A DNA stretch of 64,000 bases, from positions 248,001-312,000 of the forward strand of contig NZ_FQWU01000001.1 in the NCBI RefSeq assembly GCF_900129765.1. Reading direction: 5' to 3'. Positions 1 through 7,646 of this stretch are shown one piece after another. The DNA comes from Massilia sp. CF038 (GTDB lineage: Bacteria > Pseudomonadota > Gammaproteobacteria > Burkholderiales > Burkholderiaceae_D). The position numbers and the translations under genes are program-made. The notes under the pieces are model-generated. The model saw only the letters and a list, made by a program, of their open reading frames with translations. It was not told the DNA's origin and searched no databases. Positions within the stretch are counted from its first letter, which is position 1. Each line of letters opens with the position of its first letter.

Positions 1-1
1 C

Positions 2-409
2 GCCAATTTCATCGACTCGTTTGTCACCGGTCAGGTCGATTACGATGACATGAAGGACTTGCCGTTCAACATGTTCCGCATCTGGCTGCTGCACTTCGTG
101 ATTGAACGCTTCGCAATGGCCAATTACGAGGCCAGCAAGGCCGGTGCCAGCGAAGCAGATTTCAAGGCTGCGCACATCAAGGGGCATGAGGCGCAGGAAA
201 GGCAGATGCGCGAATGGTTCCCCAAAAAGACGATCAAGTTTATCAAAGAGGGTTTCGATGCTGCCACCCAGGTCGTCGACGCGGCTGGCAATGGCACGAT
301 GGACTATGTGTTCGACTTTACCGACGTAAAGCACGTGTTCAAGCAGCCGGTGGTCGCGAACAAGGCGCAAGAGCGCATCATCAGCAGCAAAATCATCGTG
401 ATTCGATAG
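2..409 (+). CDS. 3' end of an unrecognised protein (partial)
   Basis: The frame is open from base 2 and ends at TAG 407-409, so only the C-terminal 135 residues or so are visible and the true start lies outside the window. An internal ATG at 50 is not a convincing start because the frame stays open before it and no Shine-Dalgarno is obvious. The visible part is soluble-looking, rich in Lys, Phe and acidic residues, without a signal peptide or membrane segment. It ends in a Lys/Ile-rich tail (SSKIIVIR). I do not recognise the family. It lies upstream of, and in the same direction as, the iron-uptake genes, but a promoter and Fur box separate them, so it is probably a different transcription unit. 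Confidence 0.6.
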   Translation, partial: ANFIDSFVTGQVDYDDMKDLPFNMFRIWLLHFVIERFAMANYEASKAGASEADFKAAHIKGHEAQERQMREWFPKKTIKFIKEGFDAATQVVDAAGNGTMDYVFDFTDVKHVFKQPVVANKAQERIISSKIIVIR

Positions 410-637
410 GGCCGCGCGAGAACACGGTCGTTCCATTGGCCGTGCGGCGCTATAACGAGCTCCCATTGAGCTGTCTCTTTTCGGCAAGTCCAGCAGCGTT
501 TACCGCGCTGATGGCAGCATCATCTTGCCCGACCAGAAGCAAAAACTAATCAAAAGTTAAGCTTGTCAAAAATGCAGCGAGCATAGCCGAAATTCGGCAG
601 CCGTGTTGCAAATCCCACGCACAAAACTGAACTACGA

Positions 638-666
638 ATGCAAATGATAGCGATTCTTATTTGCAT
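638..666. promoter_or_regulatory. Fur box upstream of the TonB receptor
   Basis: ATGCAAAT (638-645) and ATTTGCAT (659-666) form a perfect 8-bp inverted repeat around GATAGCGATTCTT. The 19 bases 646-664 match the classical Fur consensus GATAATGATAATCATTATC at 12 of 19 positions. The site overlaps the -35 element of the promoter at 661-689, the usual place for Fur repression. Inference: the receptor is switched on under iron limitation. Apart from this site and the promoter, I see nothing definable in the gap 410-756. Confidence 0.75.
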
Positions 667-689
667 GCACCTGTTGATTCACATATAAT
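661..689 (+). promoter_or_regulatory. Sigma-70 promoter of the TonB receptor
   Basis: A perfect -10 hexamer TATAAT lies at 684-689, with TTGCAT at 661-666 as the -35, separated by 17 bases. Transcription should start near 696. This supports the downstream start codon at 757, because the longer reading frame that begins at 661 would start inside the promoter. Confidence 0.65.
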
Positions 690-756
690 CCTGAGCAACC
701 AGCAATATGGCTTTCTGTTTTGCCATCTGCGATTTTCCCATCTTCAGGAGCACGAA

Positions 757-3117
757 TTGACCCAGCAACGCAAGCCAGCAAACCTTCGCCAAGAGCAGGT
801 TTCAGCCAAGAAAACGTCCATCGCACTGGCCATCTCGGGCATCATGTTGATGCCTTTTGCATCGCTGGCGCAGTCCGAAGTCGTGGTAACGGCTGGCGCT
901 GCTGCTCCAGAGAAAACGCTGGGCGAAGTGGTGATTCTGGGCAAACGTGTTGAGTCCAATCCGAATGCCGAAGTCGGCGCGCCGTACAAGGCCAAGACCT
1001 CGGCCGATACCCGCCACACCCGTCCGCTGGCGGAAACGCCACAGACCATTTCCGTGCTGACGCGCACTGCGCTCGACGATTCGGGCCTGAGCGACCTCAA
1101 GCAAGTGCTGGGCGCGCAGCCAGGCATCACGCTCGGCACTGGCGAAAACGGCAATGCCTTCGGCGACCGCTACATCATTCGCGGCCAGGAGGCACGCAGC
1201 GATGTGTTCGTTGACGGCTTGCGCGATCCAGGCATGACCACCCGCGAAAGCTTTGCCATTGAGCAGCTGGAAATTTCCAAAGGCCCGAACTCGAGCTTTG
1301 CTGGCCGCGGTACCGCCGGCGGCGCCATCAATGCGATCACCAAGCAAGCCACCCTCGATCACGATTTTGAACGCGTATCGATCGGTGCCGGCAGCGACAG
1401 CCAGAAGCGCGTGACTGCTGACTTGAACAAAGGTTTTGGCGACCACTTCGCCCTGCGCGCCAACGTGCTGTACGGTGACGAAGAAGTGCCAGGCCGCGCG
1501 CCGTCCGAGCGCAACCGCAAGGGTATCGCTTTGTCCGGGCTGTATGAGCTCGACAAGGATCTGTCGGTCACCATCGATTACTACGGTCTGCGTACCAAGG
1601 ATCAATTGCCGGATCTCGGCTTCTATTTGACCGGCACGGTGCCGAATCGCGTGCCTGCCACCAACGTGCCTGTGTACGCACAAGCGAACGATGCCTTGGG
1701 TTCGGATGTCGATACCCTGACGGCCCGCGTCAACTGGACCATCGCGCCTGCGCTCAAGCTGAGCAGCCTGACCCGCGTTGGCAAATCGGACAATTTCTAC
1801 CAGACCACGGGCGCCTCCGCTGGCACCCGTTATGACGGCGCCACCGGCACCGCGTACACCACCGGCTACATTGACGGTGGCCACACTGGCTGGCAGGAAG
1901 TGAAGTACTTCGCCCATCAAAGCAACCTGCGCTGGGACAAGGAATTGTTCGGCCTGAAGCACGAAATGATTTTCGGTGCCGAGTACACGGACCACCAGGT
2001 TGTGTCGGGTAACTTCACTGTCGCGAACGGCAATCCGTTCAACTGCAAGAGCACGGCCGGCGTGGGCGCAAACAATGCGTTCTGCTTCACCAACAGTGCC
2101 GGTGTTCCGGTTGCCAATCTGGCCAACCTGTCGGGCCGCAGCTATGCGCGCAATACCTACAACCAAGATTGGCAAGTCAAGGCGCTGGCTCTGACCGCCA
2201 TGGATACCGTGGATGTGACCGAGAACACCACGCTGTTCGGTGGCCTGCGCGCTGACCATTTTGACATGTCCCTGGTCCGCCGCACCCCGGCAACGGGCGT
2301 CATTACCGGTGACTATGGTTACAAGGACACGCTGGTCAATGGTCACTTTGGCCTGAGCTACAAAGTGCTGCCAAAACTGATCGTGTACGGCAGCGCAGCA
2401 ACGGCCCAGGACATCAATGGCGGTGAAGCCGATTCGGGCACCAGCAGCGGCTACGGCGGCGCAGTGCTGTACCAGAACAAGATTGCCGGCGCCAAGCCGG
2501 AGACTTCGGTCAATCTGGAGCTGGGCAGCAAATGGAATTTGATGGATGACAAGCTGCTGGCCACCGCAGCGCTGTTCCAGACCAAAAAGAAAGACGTGAT
2601 GGAAGGCGCCAACTACGACACGATCGGCACCTTCAACACTGGCAGCAATCGCGTGCGCGGCATCGAAATTGGCTTGTCCGGCAACGTGACCGAGAGCCTG
2701 TCGGTGCAAATGGGCGCCTCGGTGATCAAATCGAAAGTACTGGCTTCGGCCACGCCGGCCAACATTGGCAAGCCGCTGAGCAACTTTGCTGAGCAATCGC
2801 TGTCGGTCCAGGGCAAGTATCAGTTGACTGATGCCTTCTCGTTCGGCGCGGCCGTCCGTCACGAAAGCGACCGCTGCGGCGGCCAGCCTGATACCGCTGC
2901 CGGCTTTACCGCAGCAGGGCTGTGCTCGCAGCCGGTGCCATCGTTCACCGTGGGTGACATCTTTGCTGCCTACCGTTTCTCGCGCCGCTTCGATGTCCGG
3001 ATGAACGTCCTGAACGTGACCAACAAGGACTATTTCACCGCCGTCTATCGTTCCGGTTCCTTCCTGTACAAGGGTGACGCCCGCGCCGTGCGCGTCACGC
3101 TCAACTACGAAATCTGA
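757..3117 (+). CDS. TonB-dependent siderophore receptor (Fiu-like)
   Basis: Outer-membrane, TonB-powered importer of ferric siderophores. I place the start at TTG 757, preceded by AGGAG at 746-750 with a 6-base gap. The frame is open further upstream, but that part contains the promoter. The product is 786 aa: a long N-terminal signal peptide ending near ASLAQ, a short linker, a plug domain (roughly residues 90-200, with the IRGQ and VDGLRD segments typical of receptor plugs), then a 22-strand barrel. A pair of cysteines in a long extracellular loop (FNCKSTAGVGANNAFCF) resembles disulfide-closed loops. The last residues are NYEI rather than the usual terminal aromatic. Clustering with piuC favours a catecholate receptor of the Fiu/PiuA type. 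The TonB-receptor call is firm; the ligand is inferred. Confidence 0.9.
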   Translation: MTQQRKPANLRQEQVSAKKTSIALAISGIMLMPFASLAQSEVVVTAGAAAPEKTLGEVVILGKRVESNPNAEVGAPYKAKTSADTRHTRPLAETPQTISVLTRTALDDSGLSDLKQVLGAQPGITLGTGENGNAFGDRYIIRGQEARSDVFVDGLRDPGMTTRESFAIEQLEISKGPNSSFAGRGTAGGAINAITKQATLDHDFERVSIGAGSDSQKRVTADLNKGFGDHFALRANVLYGDEEVPGRAPSERNRKGIALSGLYELDKDLSVTIDYYGLRTKDQLPDLGFYLTGTVPNRVPATNVPVYAQANDALGSDVDTLTARVNWTIAPALKLSSLTRVGKSDNFYQTTGASAGTRYDGATGTAYTTGYIDGGHTGWQEVKYFAHQSNLRWDKELFGLKHEMIFGAEYTDHQVVSGNFTVANGNPFNCKSTAGVGANNAFCFTNSAGVPVANLANLSGRSYARNTYNQDWQVKALALTAMDTVDVTENTTLFGGLRADHFDMSLVRRTPATGVITGDYGYKDTLVNGHFGLSYKVLPKLIVYGSAATAQDINGGEADSGTSSGYGGAVLYQNKIAGAKPETSVNLELGSKWNLMDDKLLATAALFQTKKKDVMEGANYDTIGTFNTGSNRVRGIEIGLSGNVTESLSVQMGASVIKSKVLASATPANIGKPLSNFAEQSLSVQGKYQLTDAFSFGAAVRHESDRCGGQPDTAAGFTAAGLCSQPVPSFTVGDIFAAYRFSRRFDVRMNVLNVTNKDYFTAVYRSGSFLYKGDARAVRVTLNYEI

Positions 3118-3151
3118 TCCGTTCCCGGAACGGCACAGGAAGTTCGATACA

Positions 3152-3176
3152 ATGCCGGCTAACCGCCGGCATTTTT
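3152..3176 (+). terminator. Intrinsic terminator after the TonB receptor
   Basis: ATGCCGGC (3152-3159) and GCCGGCAT (3165-3172) form a perfect 8-bp stem with a 5-base loop (TAACC), followed directly by TTTT. It lies 35 bases after the receptor stop and ends within 2 bases of the next possible start codon (ATG 3178). Confidence 0.75.
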
Positions 3177-3177
3177 C

Positions 3178-4311
3178 ATGATCATGAGCACAGACCACGT
3201 CGCGCTACAACCAGCTTCGAACGCCATTCCTGCCGACATACGTTGCGCGCAGGATTACGAGCTTGCGGCCCGGCGTTACATGGCCGAGGCCAGCTATGCC
3301 TATGTGGCTGGCGGCAGCGGTCACGACGAAACAGCAGCGGACAACCGTGCCGCGTTTGCCCAGTGGTCCATCGTGCCCCGGCTGCTGCGCCCGGTGTCCG
3401 ACGGACACACCCGGATCAGCCTAGGGGCGGTCACGCTGGCGCATCCTGTGTTGCTTGCGCCCGTGGCATTTCAGCGCCTTGCGCATGACGCAGCGGAGAT
3501 CGCCACGGCGCGCGCCGCAGCCGCGACCGATACCTGCATGGTCTGCAGCACGCTGGCCACGCGCACGCTGGAGGACATCGCCCGCAACGCCGGCCAGCAC
3601 AAATGGTTCCAGCTCTACCTGCAGCCCAGCCGCGACGCGACCCGCGCCTTGCTGGCCAAGGCAGAACAGGCCGGTTTTGGTGCGATAGTCGTCACCCTCG
3701 ATGCTTCGATTCAAGTTGCCAGCCTGAGCGCGCTGCGCGCCGGCTTTCGCATGCCGGCCGATTGCGTTGCCGTCAACCTGGCTCTGCTGGCGCAGCCAAT
3801 GCCGCCCCTGGCACCCGACGCCAGCCCCATCTTCCAGGGCACCATGGCGGCTGCGCCCAACTGGCAGGATCTGGAGTGGCTGCTGACGCAGACCCATCTG
3901 CCGGTGTGGGTCAAGGGCGTGCTGCACCCGGATGATGCGGTCGCTCTACAAGCTGCCGGCATTGACGGCGTGATTGTGTCCAACCACGGTGGACGCACGC
4001 TCGACAGTGTCCCGTCCAGCCTGAGCATGCTGGCAGCGATCCGCAGCGCCGTCGGGCCCAACTATCCCGTGCTGCTCGATGGCGGCATCCGGCGCGGCGC
4101 CGATATCTTCAAGGCATTGGCGCTGGGCGCCGACGCGGTTCTGGTCGGGCGCCTGCAAATGTATGCGCTGAGCGTGGCTGGGGCCCTGGGCGTTGCACAC
4201 ATGCTCAAATTGCTGCGCGAGGAGCTGGAAATCTGCATGGCCATGGCCGGTTGCGCCACGGTCGATGACATCGATGCGGCATGCTTGCAGCCGCACTATT
4301 CACGCCTTTAA
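3178..4311 (+). CDS. FMN-dependent alpha-hydroxy-acid oxidase/dehydrogenase
   Basis: Member of the lactate/glycolate oxidase family (FMN-dependent dehydrogenase), which oxidises 2-hydroxy acids to 2-keto acids in the cytoplasm. The 377-aa product shows family landmarks: YAYVAGGSG with the N-terminal tyrosine, FQLYLQ with the second active-site tyrosine, WVKG with the FMN-contacting lysine, and the SNHGGRTLD active-site motif holding the catalytic His and Arg. A phosphate-binding [18 protein letters not shown] segment follows. Starts at ATG 3178 or ATG 3184 are both possible. Neither has a Shine-Dalgarno, because a terminator hairpin occupies that position. Its place between a siderophore receptor and piuC suggests a role in iron metabolism, perhaps on a hydroxy-acid siderophore or its breakdown products, but the substrate cannot be read from sequence. 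Confidence 0.85.
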   Translation: MIMSTDHVALQPASNAIPADIRCAQDYELAARRYMAEASYAYVAGGSGHDETAADNRAAFAQWSIVPRLLRPVSDGHTRISLGAVTLAHPVLLAPVAFQRLAHDAAEIATARAAAATDTCMVCSTLATRTLEDIARNAGQHKWFQLYLQPSRDATRALLAKAEQAGFGAIVVTLDASIQVASLSALRAGFRMPADCVAVNLALLAQPMPPLAPDASPIFQGTMAAAPNWQDLEWLLTQTHLPVWVKGVLHPDDAVALQAAGIDGVIVSNHGGRTLDSVPSSLSMLAAIRSAVGPNYPVLLDGGIRRGADIFKALALGADAVLVGRLQMYALSVAGALGVAHMLKLLREELEICMAMAGCATVDDIDAACLQPHYSRL

Positions 4312-4327
4312 CGACGCCCCGATCGCC

Positions 4328-5011
4328 ATGCTCATCACCATCGAACAAGTCCTCAGCAAAGACGAAGTGCGGCAATTTCGTGCCCATCTGGATGGCGCCG
4401 ACTGGCAAGACGGCACCCGCAGTGCCGGCACCCTCGCGCGCGCCGTAAAAAGCAATCTGCAGATCGATGATGCGAGCGAGCTTGCCGTCAGCCTGGGCAA
4501 CCACATCGTGCGCTGCATCAGCCAGCGTCCGACCTTTATTGCAGCGGCCTTGCCGCGCGAAATCTACCCGCCCAAGTTCAACTGCTACCAGGATGGCGGC
4601 GCGTATGGCTTGCACATCGATAGCGCCGTCATGCCCTTGCCCGGCACCCGCAAGAACTTGCGCACCGATCTGGCAGCGACCGTGTTTTTGTCCGAACCAG
4701 ACGACTACGACGGCGGCGAGCTGGAAATCGAGACCGCATTTGGCGCCCAGTGCGTCAAACTGGCTGCGGGCGATATGGTGTTGTACCCGGCATCCAGTTT
4801 GCACCGGGTTACGCCAGTCACCCGGGGGGCGCGCCTGGCGTCATTTTTCTGGATCGAATCGCTGGTGGCCAATGAAGCTGACCGGACCATGTTGTTCGAC
4901 CTCGACCAGACCATCCAGGCCCTGACGCCTGCGCTGGGCGCAACGGACGAGCGCCTGCTACGCCTGACGGGCGTGTACCATAACTTGTTGCGCCGCTGCG
5001 CTATTACCTGA
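4328..5011 (+). CDS. piuC: Fe(II)/2-oxoglutarate PKHD-type hydroxylase PiuC
   Basis: Cytosolic non-haem iron dioxygenase of the PiuC/YbiX family (227 aa), commonly encoded beside catecholate-siderophore receptors. The metal-binding facial triad is visible as H96-x-D98 (in GLHIDSAV) and H159 (in SSLHRVTPV), and R169 (RGARLASFF) is the expected 2-oxoglutarate ligand. The start is ATG 4328; the frame is open further upstream, but that part overlaps the preceding gene. The gap to the preceding oxidase gene is 16 bases, so co-transcription is likely. The physiological substrate of PiuC proteins is not settled; association with iron-siderophore uptake is the established context. Confidence 0.9.
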   Translation: MLITIEQVLSKDEVRQFRAHLDGADWQDGTRSAGTLARAVKSNLQIDDASELAVSLGNHIVRCISQRPTFIAAALPREIYPPKFNCYQDGGAYGLHIDSAVMPLPGTRKNLRTDLAATVFLSEPDDYDGGELEIETAFGAQCVKLAAGDMVLYPASSLHRVTPVTRGARLASFFWIESLVANEADRTMLFDLDQTIQALTPALGATDERLLRLTGVYHNLLRRCAIT

Positions 5012-5037
5012 TTTAACTATTTTACAAAGGAGCATGT

Positions 5038-5307
5038 ATGCGATTGACGATAGCCAAGCTGGTCCCGCTTGTTCTGGCCTGCGCGGTCAGCAGTGCCTGG
5101 GCGCACGGCGACGTGAAATGCACGACCAAGCCAAAATCGGAATGGCGTCCGCACACCGAGCTGGAAGCCAAGCTGGTCAAGGAAGGCTGGATCATCCGCC
5201 GCATGGAAGCGACCACCACCTGCTACGAGGTGTACGCAAAAGATCCAAAGGGCAAGCGGATTGAAGCCTTCTTCAACCCGGTCACCTTCGAGCGCGTTGA
5301 AGAGTAA
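5038..5307 (+). CDS. PepSY-domain periplasmic protein
   Basis: An 89-aa protein with a clear signal peptide (LVPLVLACAVSSAWA, cleavage before HGDVKC) followed by one PepSY-like unit: LEAKLVKEGWIIRRMEATTTCYEVYAKDPKGKRIEAFFNP. That is the usual pattern of a helix, then a strand ending in EVYA-D--G-R-E-----P. Two cysteines (KCTTK and TTCYEV) could form a disulfide in the periplasm. The Shine-Dalgarno AAGGAG at 5027-5032 supports ATG 5038. It is followed with overlap by a cytochrome b561-type gene; small PepSY proteins often accompany such cytochromes. Role inferred: accessory to a membrane electron-transfer step. Confidence 0.8.
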   Translation: MRLTIAKLVPLVLACAVSSAWAHGDVKCTTKPKSEWRPHTELEAKLVKEGWIIRRMEATTTCYEVYAKDPKGKRIEAFFNPVTFERVEE

Positions 5308-5839
5308 GCCCATTGCGGTCTGGCAGGCACCGGTGCGCATCGTGCACTGGCTGCTGGCCGTGTCCATTGCCGGCGCCTGGCTAACCCGTTCGCAAGTTGA
5401 TGGTTACCATGAAGTCTTCGGCTATGTCGCTGCGGGCCTGGTGGCAGTGCGTCTGCTCTGGAGTATGGTCGGCAACCGTTACGCCCGCGTCTCCGCGTAT
5501 GTGCGTTCCCCGAAGGCGACGCTGGCGTACCTGCGCCAGGTCCTTGGCCACACTGCCGCACGCTATATCGGCCATAACCCGCTGGGCGGGTGGATGGCAC
5601 TGCTGCTGTGGAGTTGCGTCGCCGCGCTTGCAGTCAGCGGGTGGGCGTTGAATACCGATCTGCTGTGGGGCTATGCCTGGCCAGTACGCGTGCATGTGGC
5701 GTTGGGCTGGAGCTTGCTCGTGCTGATCGGCCTGCACCTGGCCGGGGTGGTGTTCACCAGCTGGCAGCATCGCGAAAATCTGGTCGCAGCAATGGTCACC
5801 GGACAAAAGAATCCCGCCAGTGGAACTGACGTTGATTGA
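5297..5839 (+). CDS. Cytochrome b561-type membrane haem protein
   Basis: About 180 aa with four predicted membrane helices (near IVHWLLAVSIAGAWL, EVFGYVAAGLVAVRLLW, ALLLWSCVAALAVSGWAL and VALGWSLLVLIGLHLAGVVF). Histidines are placed as in di-haem cytochrome b561 or Ni-hydrogenase b-subunit proteins: RIVHW, YHEVFGY, VHVALGW and GLHLAG. There is no ATG start. TTG 5297 overlaps the PepSY gene by 11 bases and gives a normal N-terminus; TTG 5261, with AAAGGG 8 bases upstream, is the alternative. Inference: with the PepSY partner it moves electrons across the inner membrane, perhaps for periplasmic ferric reduction in this iron-uptake cassette. Confidence 0.8.
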   Translation: MKSKPIAVWQAPVRIVHWLLAVSIAGAWLTRSQVDGYHEVFGYVAAGLVAVRLLWSMVGNRYARVSAYVRSPKATLAYLRQVLGHTAARYIGHNPLGGWMALLLWSCVAALAVSGWALNTDLLWGYAWPVRVHVALGWSLLVLIGLHLAGVVFTSWQHRENLVAAMVTGQKNPASGTDVD

Positions 5840-5862
5840 GTCGTGATAACAATTCTTGTCTG

Positions 5863-6336
5863 CTAAGGACAGTCATCATAAGTGCCCAAGATGCGCACTG
5901 TTTCCGCGCCACGGCTCACGCGCACGGCTACCTTGCGTTCACCAGCAAGATTGAGTGAGTCCATTTCTGACTGGGTCAATACTTCGCATTGTCCGACGCC
6001 TTTTTCAAGCACTGCAATCTCTACCTGCACACCGTCACCTTCATAACGCCCTTCAAACGCGACGCGTCCTTTCGGGGCCGGGCGTACGCGCTGCAAGGTA
6101 TGGGTCACGCCACCGAGGCCGATGAAATAGTCGGACGCTGAGCATCGATCCGTAAAAAAGGCGATACCTTGTTTTGCGGCTGTGATTCGCGCCGCGACAC
6201 AATCACCTCTTGCCACATCGCTTGGCTGAAGCGGCGCGGCAGCCTTTGCGTGGATTGAAAGGACCGCGGCGAGAAGTAAGACGAATCGAATCATTTTATG
6301 CACATCAGAATGTGGAAGGCAAATAGACAGGCTCAT
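5863..6336 (-). CDS. Secreted hypothetical protein
   Basis: I do not recognise the family. The protein has an N-terminal hydrophobic export signal (MIRFVLLLAAVLSIHAKA) and a mature part of about 125 aa with four cysteines (DCVAARI, DRCSAS, GQCEVL and a near-terminal DDC), compatible with two disulfides. Two starts compete. ATG at 6336 has AAAAGG 4 bases upstream and gives a longer n-region. ATG at 6294 starts directly at MIRF but has no Shine-Dalgarno. It converges with the cytochrome gene, with only 23 bases between the two stops. Confidence 0.6.
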   Translation of the reverse strand: MSLSICLPHSDVHKMIRFVLLLAAVLSIHAKAAAPLQPSDVARGDCVAARITAAKQGIAFFTDRCSASDYFIGLGGVTHTLQRVRPAPKGRVAFEGRYEGDGVQVEIAVLEKGVGQCEVLTQSEMDSLNLAGERKVAVRVSRGAETVRILGTYDDCP

Positions 6337-6458
6337 CTTACCTTTTGGCATGCAGGACAGTCCATGTGCTAACCTGCGGCCGTAAACAAGGAAATACCTG
6401 ACTGGTCTCTGCCGCGCAGAGTAAGCCTGTCAACCGGCAAAGTAAAAGGAAGATCTGA

Positions 6459-7373
6459 TTGAACTGGAAACCTAACGCTGCTACCGCCGCGGTGCTTGGC
6501 CTGATTGCCGGTCCGCTCGGCATGGTGTACGCCGGCATGCCCTTGGGCGCCTTGATCATTCTGCTGCTTTCGGTTCTTGCCGCGGCATTCTGTTTCGCGT
6601 ATCCCGCTTCGGTCAGCAGTGACGGTCTTCTGCTGTTAAAACTGGGGATCGCTGTGGTATGCAGCTTTCTCGCCTATCGGGTTGCCCGCAGCGCCAGTCC
6701 GCGCCCCCATCCCTGGTATGCGCGCTGGTATGGCTTGATGACGATCGGCGTTGTCATTGCCCTGTTATTCCTGCTGTTCCGCCTGTTTTTGTTCGAGGGC
6801 TATCGCGTCAGCTCTGCATCCATGGCGCCTACCGCAGAACCTGGCGATAATCTGCTGATCGCCAAGCAAGGTTACGCCGCGCAGTCGGTCTACGGCATGC
6901 GTTTCGGCGTACGGGTCGCAGATCGTGCTGTCGCGCGTGGCGAGTATGTCGCGTTTATCTCGCCCACGCAAAATGCGATGTTTGCCATGCGCGTGGTCGG
7001 CGTGCCGGGCGACGCGGTGGCTTATCGCAATCGCCGCCTGTATATCAATGGCGTCGCAACGCGTGGGCCGGCGAATGGTGACTACCTCGATGGAAAGACC
7101 ATGCGCCGCTATCAACGCTATCAGGAAAAAATCGGCGAGTTCAAGCACGAGGTTCTTGACGATATCGACGTGCGCGCCGTGCCGCCGCCAGATTACGATG
7201 CGTTCAAGCCGATAACAAACTGCACATTCGGCGAGAATCTGCTGGAATGCACCGTCCCGCCGGGCCATTACTTCGTGATGGGCGATAATCGGGATAATAG
7301 TTTCGATAGCCGCTACTGGGGCTTCGTCTCTGAAACCGCCATCACCGGCAAGGTGATTGGCATCTTCCACTGA
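6459..7373 (+). CDS. Atypical signal peptidase I (S26 family) lacking the catalytic lysine
   Basis: 304-aa membrane protein starting at TTG 6459 with AAAAGGAAG upstream. Residues 1-110 hold four or five hydrophobic helices, more than a standard LepB anchor. The peptidase part shows box B with the nucleophile serine S121 (SSASMAPT), a box C-like stretch, box D MRVVGVPGD at 177-185 and box E GDNRDNSFDSRYWG near the C-terminus. In E. coli LepB the general-base lysine K145 immediately precedes the R of box D. Here that position is Met177 (codon ATG 6987-6989). The family assignment is strong; activity is doubtful. It is likely a second copy rather than the housekeeping LepB, which usually sits by lepA and rnc. 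A small gene follows after 3 bases. Confidence 0.85.
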   Translation: MNWKPNAATAAVLGLIAGPLGMVYAGMPLGALIILLLSVLAAAFCFAYPASVSSDGLLLLKLGIAVVCSFLAYRVARSASPRPHPWYARWYGLMTIGVVIALLFLLFRLFLFEGYRVSSASMAPTAEPGDNLLIAKQGYAAQSVYGMRFGVRVADRAVARGEYVAFISPTQNAMFAMRVVGVPGDAVAYRNRRLYINGVATRGPANGDYLDGKTMRRYQRYQEKIGEFKHEVLDDIDVRAVPPPDYDAFKPITNCTFGENLLECTVPPGHYFVMGDNRDNSFDSRYWGFVSETAITGKVIGIFH

Positions 7374-7376
7374 TCC

Positions 7377-7631
7377 ATGATTGAATGTAACCGCACCATG
7401 GAACAAGCCCGGCGCGATTTTTCCGCCGGCCGCCTCAGCAGCGCTCTGTTTGTGCGCGTGCCCATGAGTCAGGGCGAATGGCAGATTCGCCTGCTGGGCG
7501 CAAAGGGCGATGCCGGCATGCTGCTGGATGTAAAAAATCTCGAGCCCCAGGTCTTCCCGGGACTCGACAGCGCGGCCAGGGCGCTCGAGCAAATCGGCTT
7601 TTCCTTTTCCCAGCTCAAACCCGCGCCGTGA
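7377..7631 (+). CDS. Small hypothetical protein
   Basis: 84 aa, no signal peptide and no membrane segment. It begins 3 bases after the atypical signal peptidase gene and reads in the same direction, so it is probably co-transcribed. The protein has an amphipathic N-terminal helix (MEQARRDFSAGRL), a central strand-rich part (SALFVRVP, EWQIRLLGA) and a C-terminal helix (LDSAARALEQIGFSF). A second ATG (7398) in frame is possible. No family recognised and no function assigned. Confidence 0.5.
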   Translation: MIECNRTMEQARRDFSAGRLSSALFVRVPMSQGEWQIRLLGAKGDAGMLLDVKNLEPQVFPGLDSAARALEQIGFSFSQLKPAP

Positions 7632-7646
7632 AAAGAAGGCGCCTGT

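Noticed and set aside
661-756. Upstream start of the TonB receptor at TTG 661
   Set aside because: It lies inside the -35 and Fur box; the promoter's -10 is at 684-689 and TTG 757 has an AGGAG site.
802-3198. A 798-codon minus-strand frame opposite the TonB receptor
   Set aside because: It is a shadow of the receptor frame and has neither a ribosome site nor a recognisable domain.
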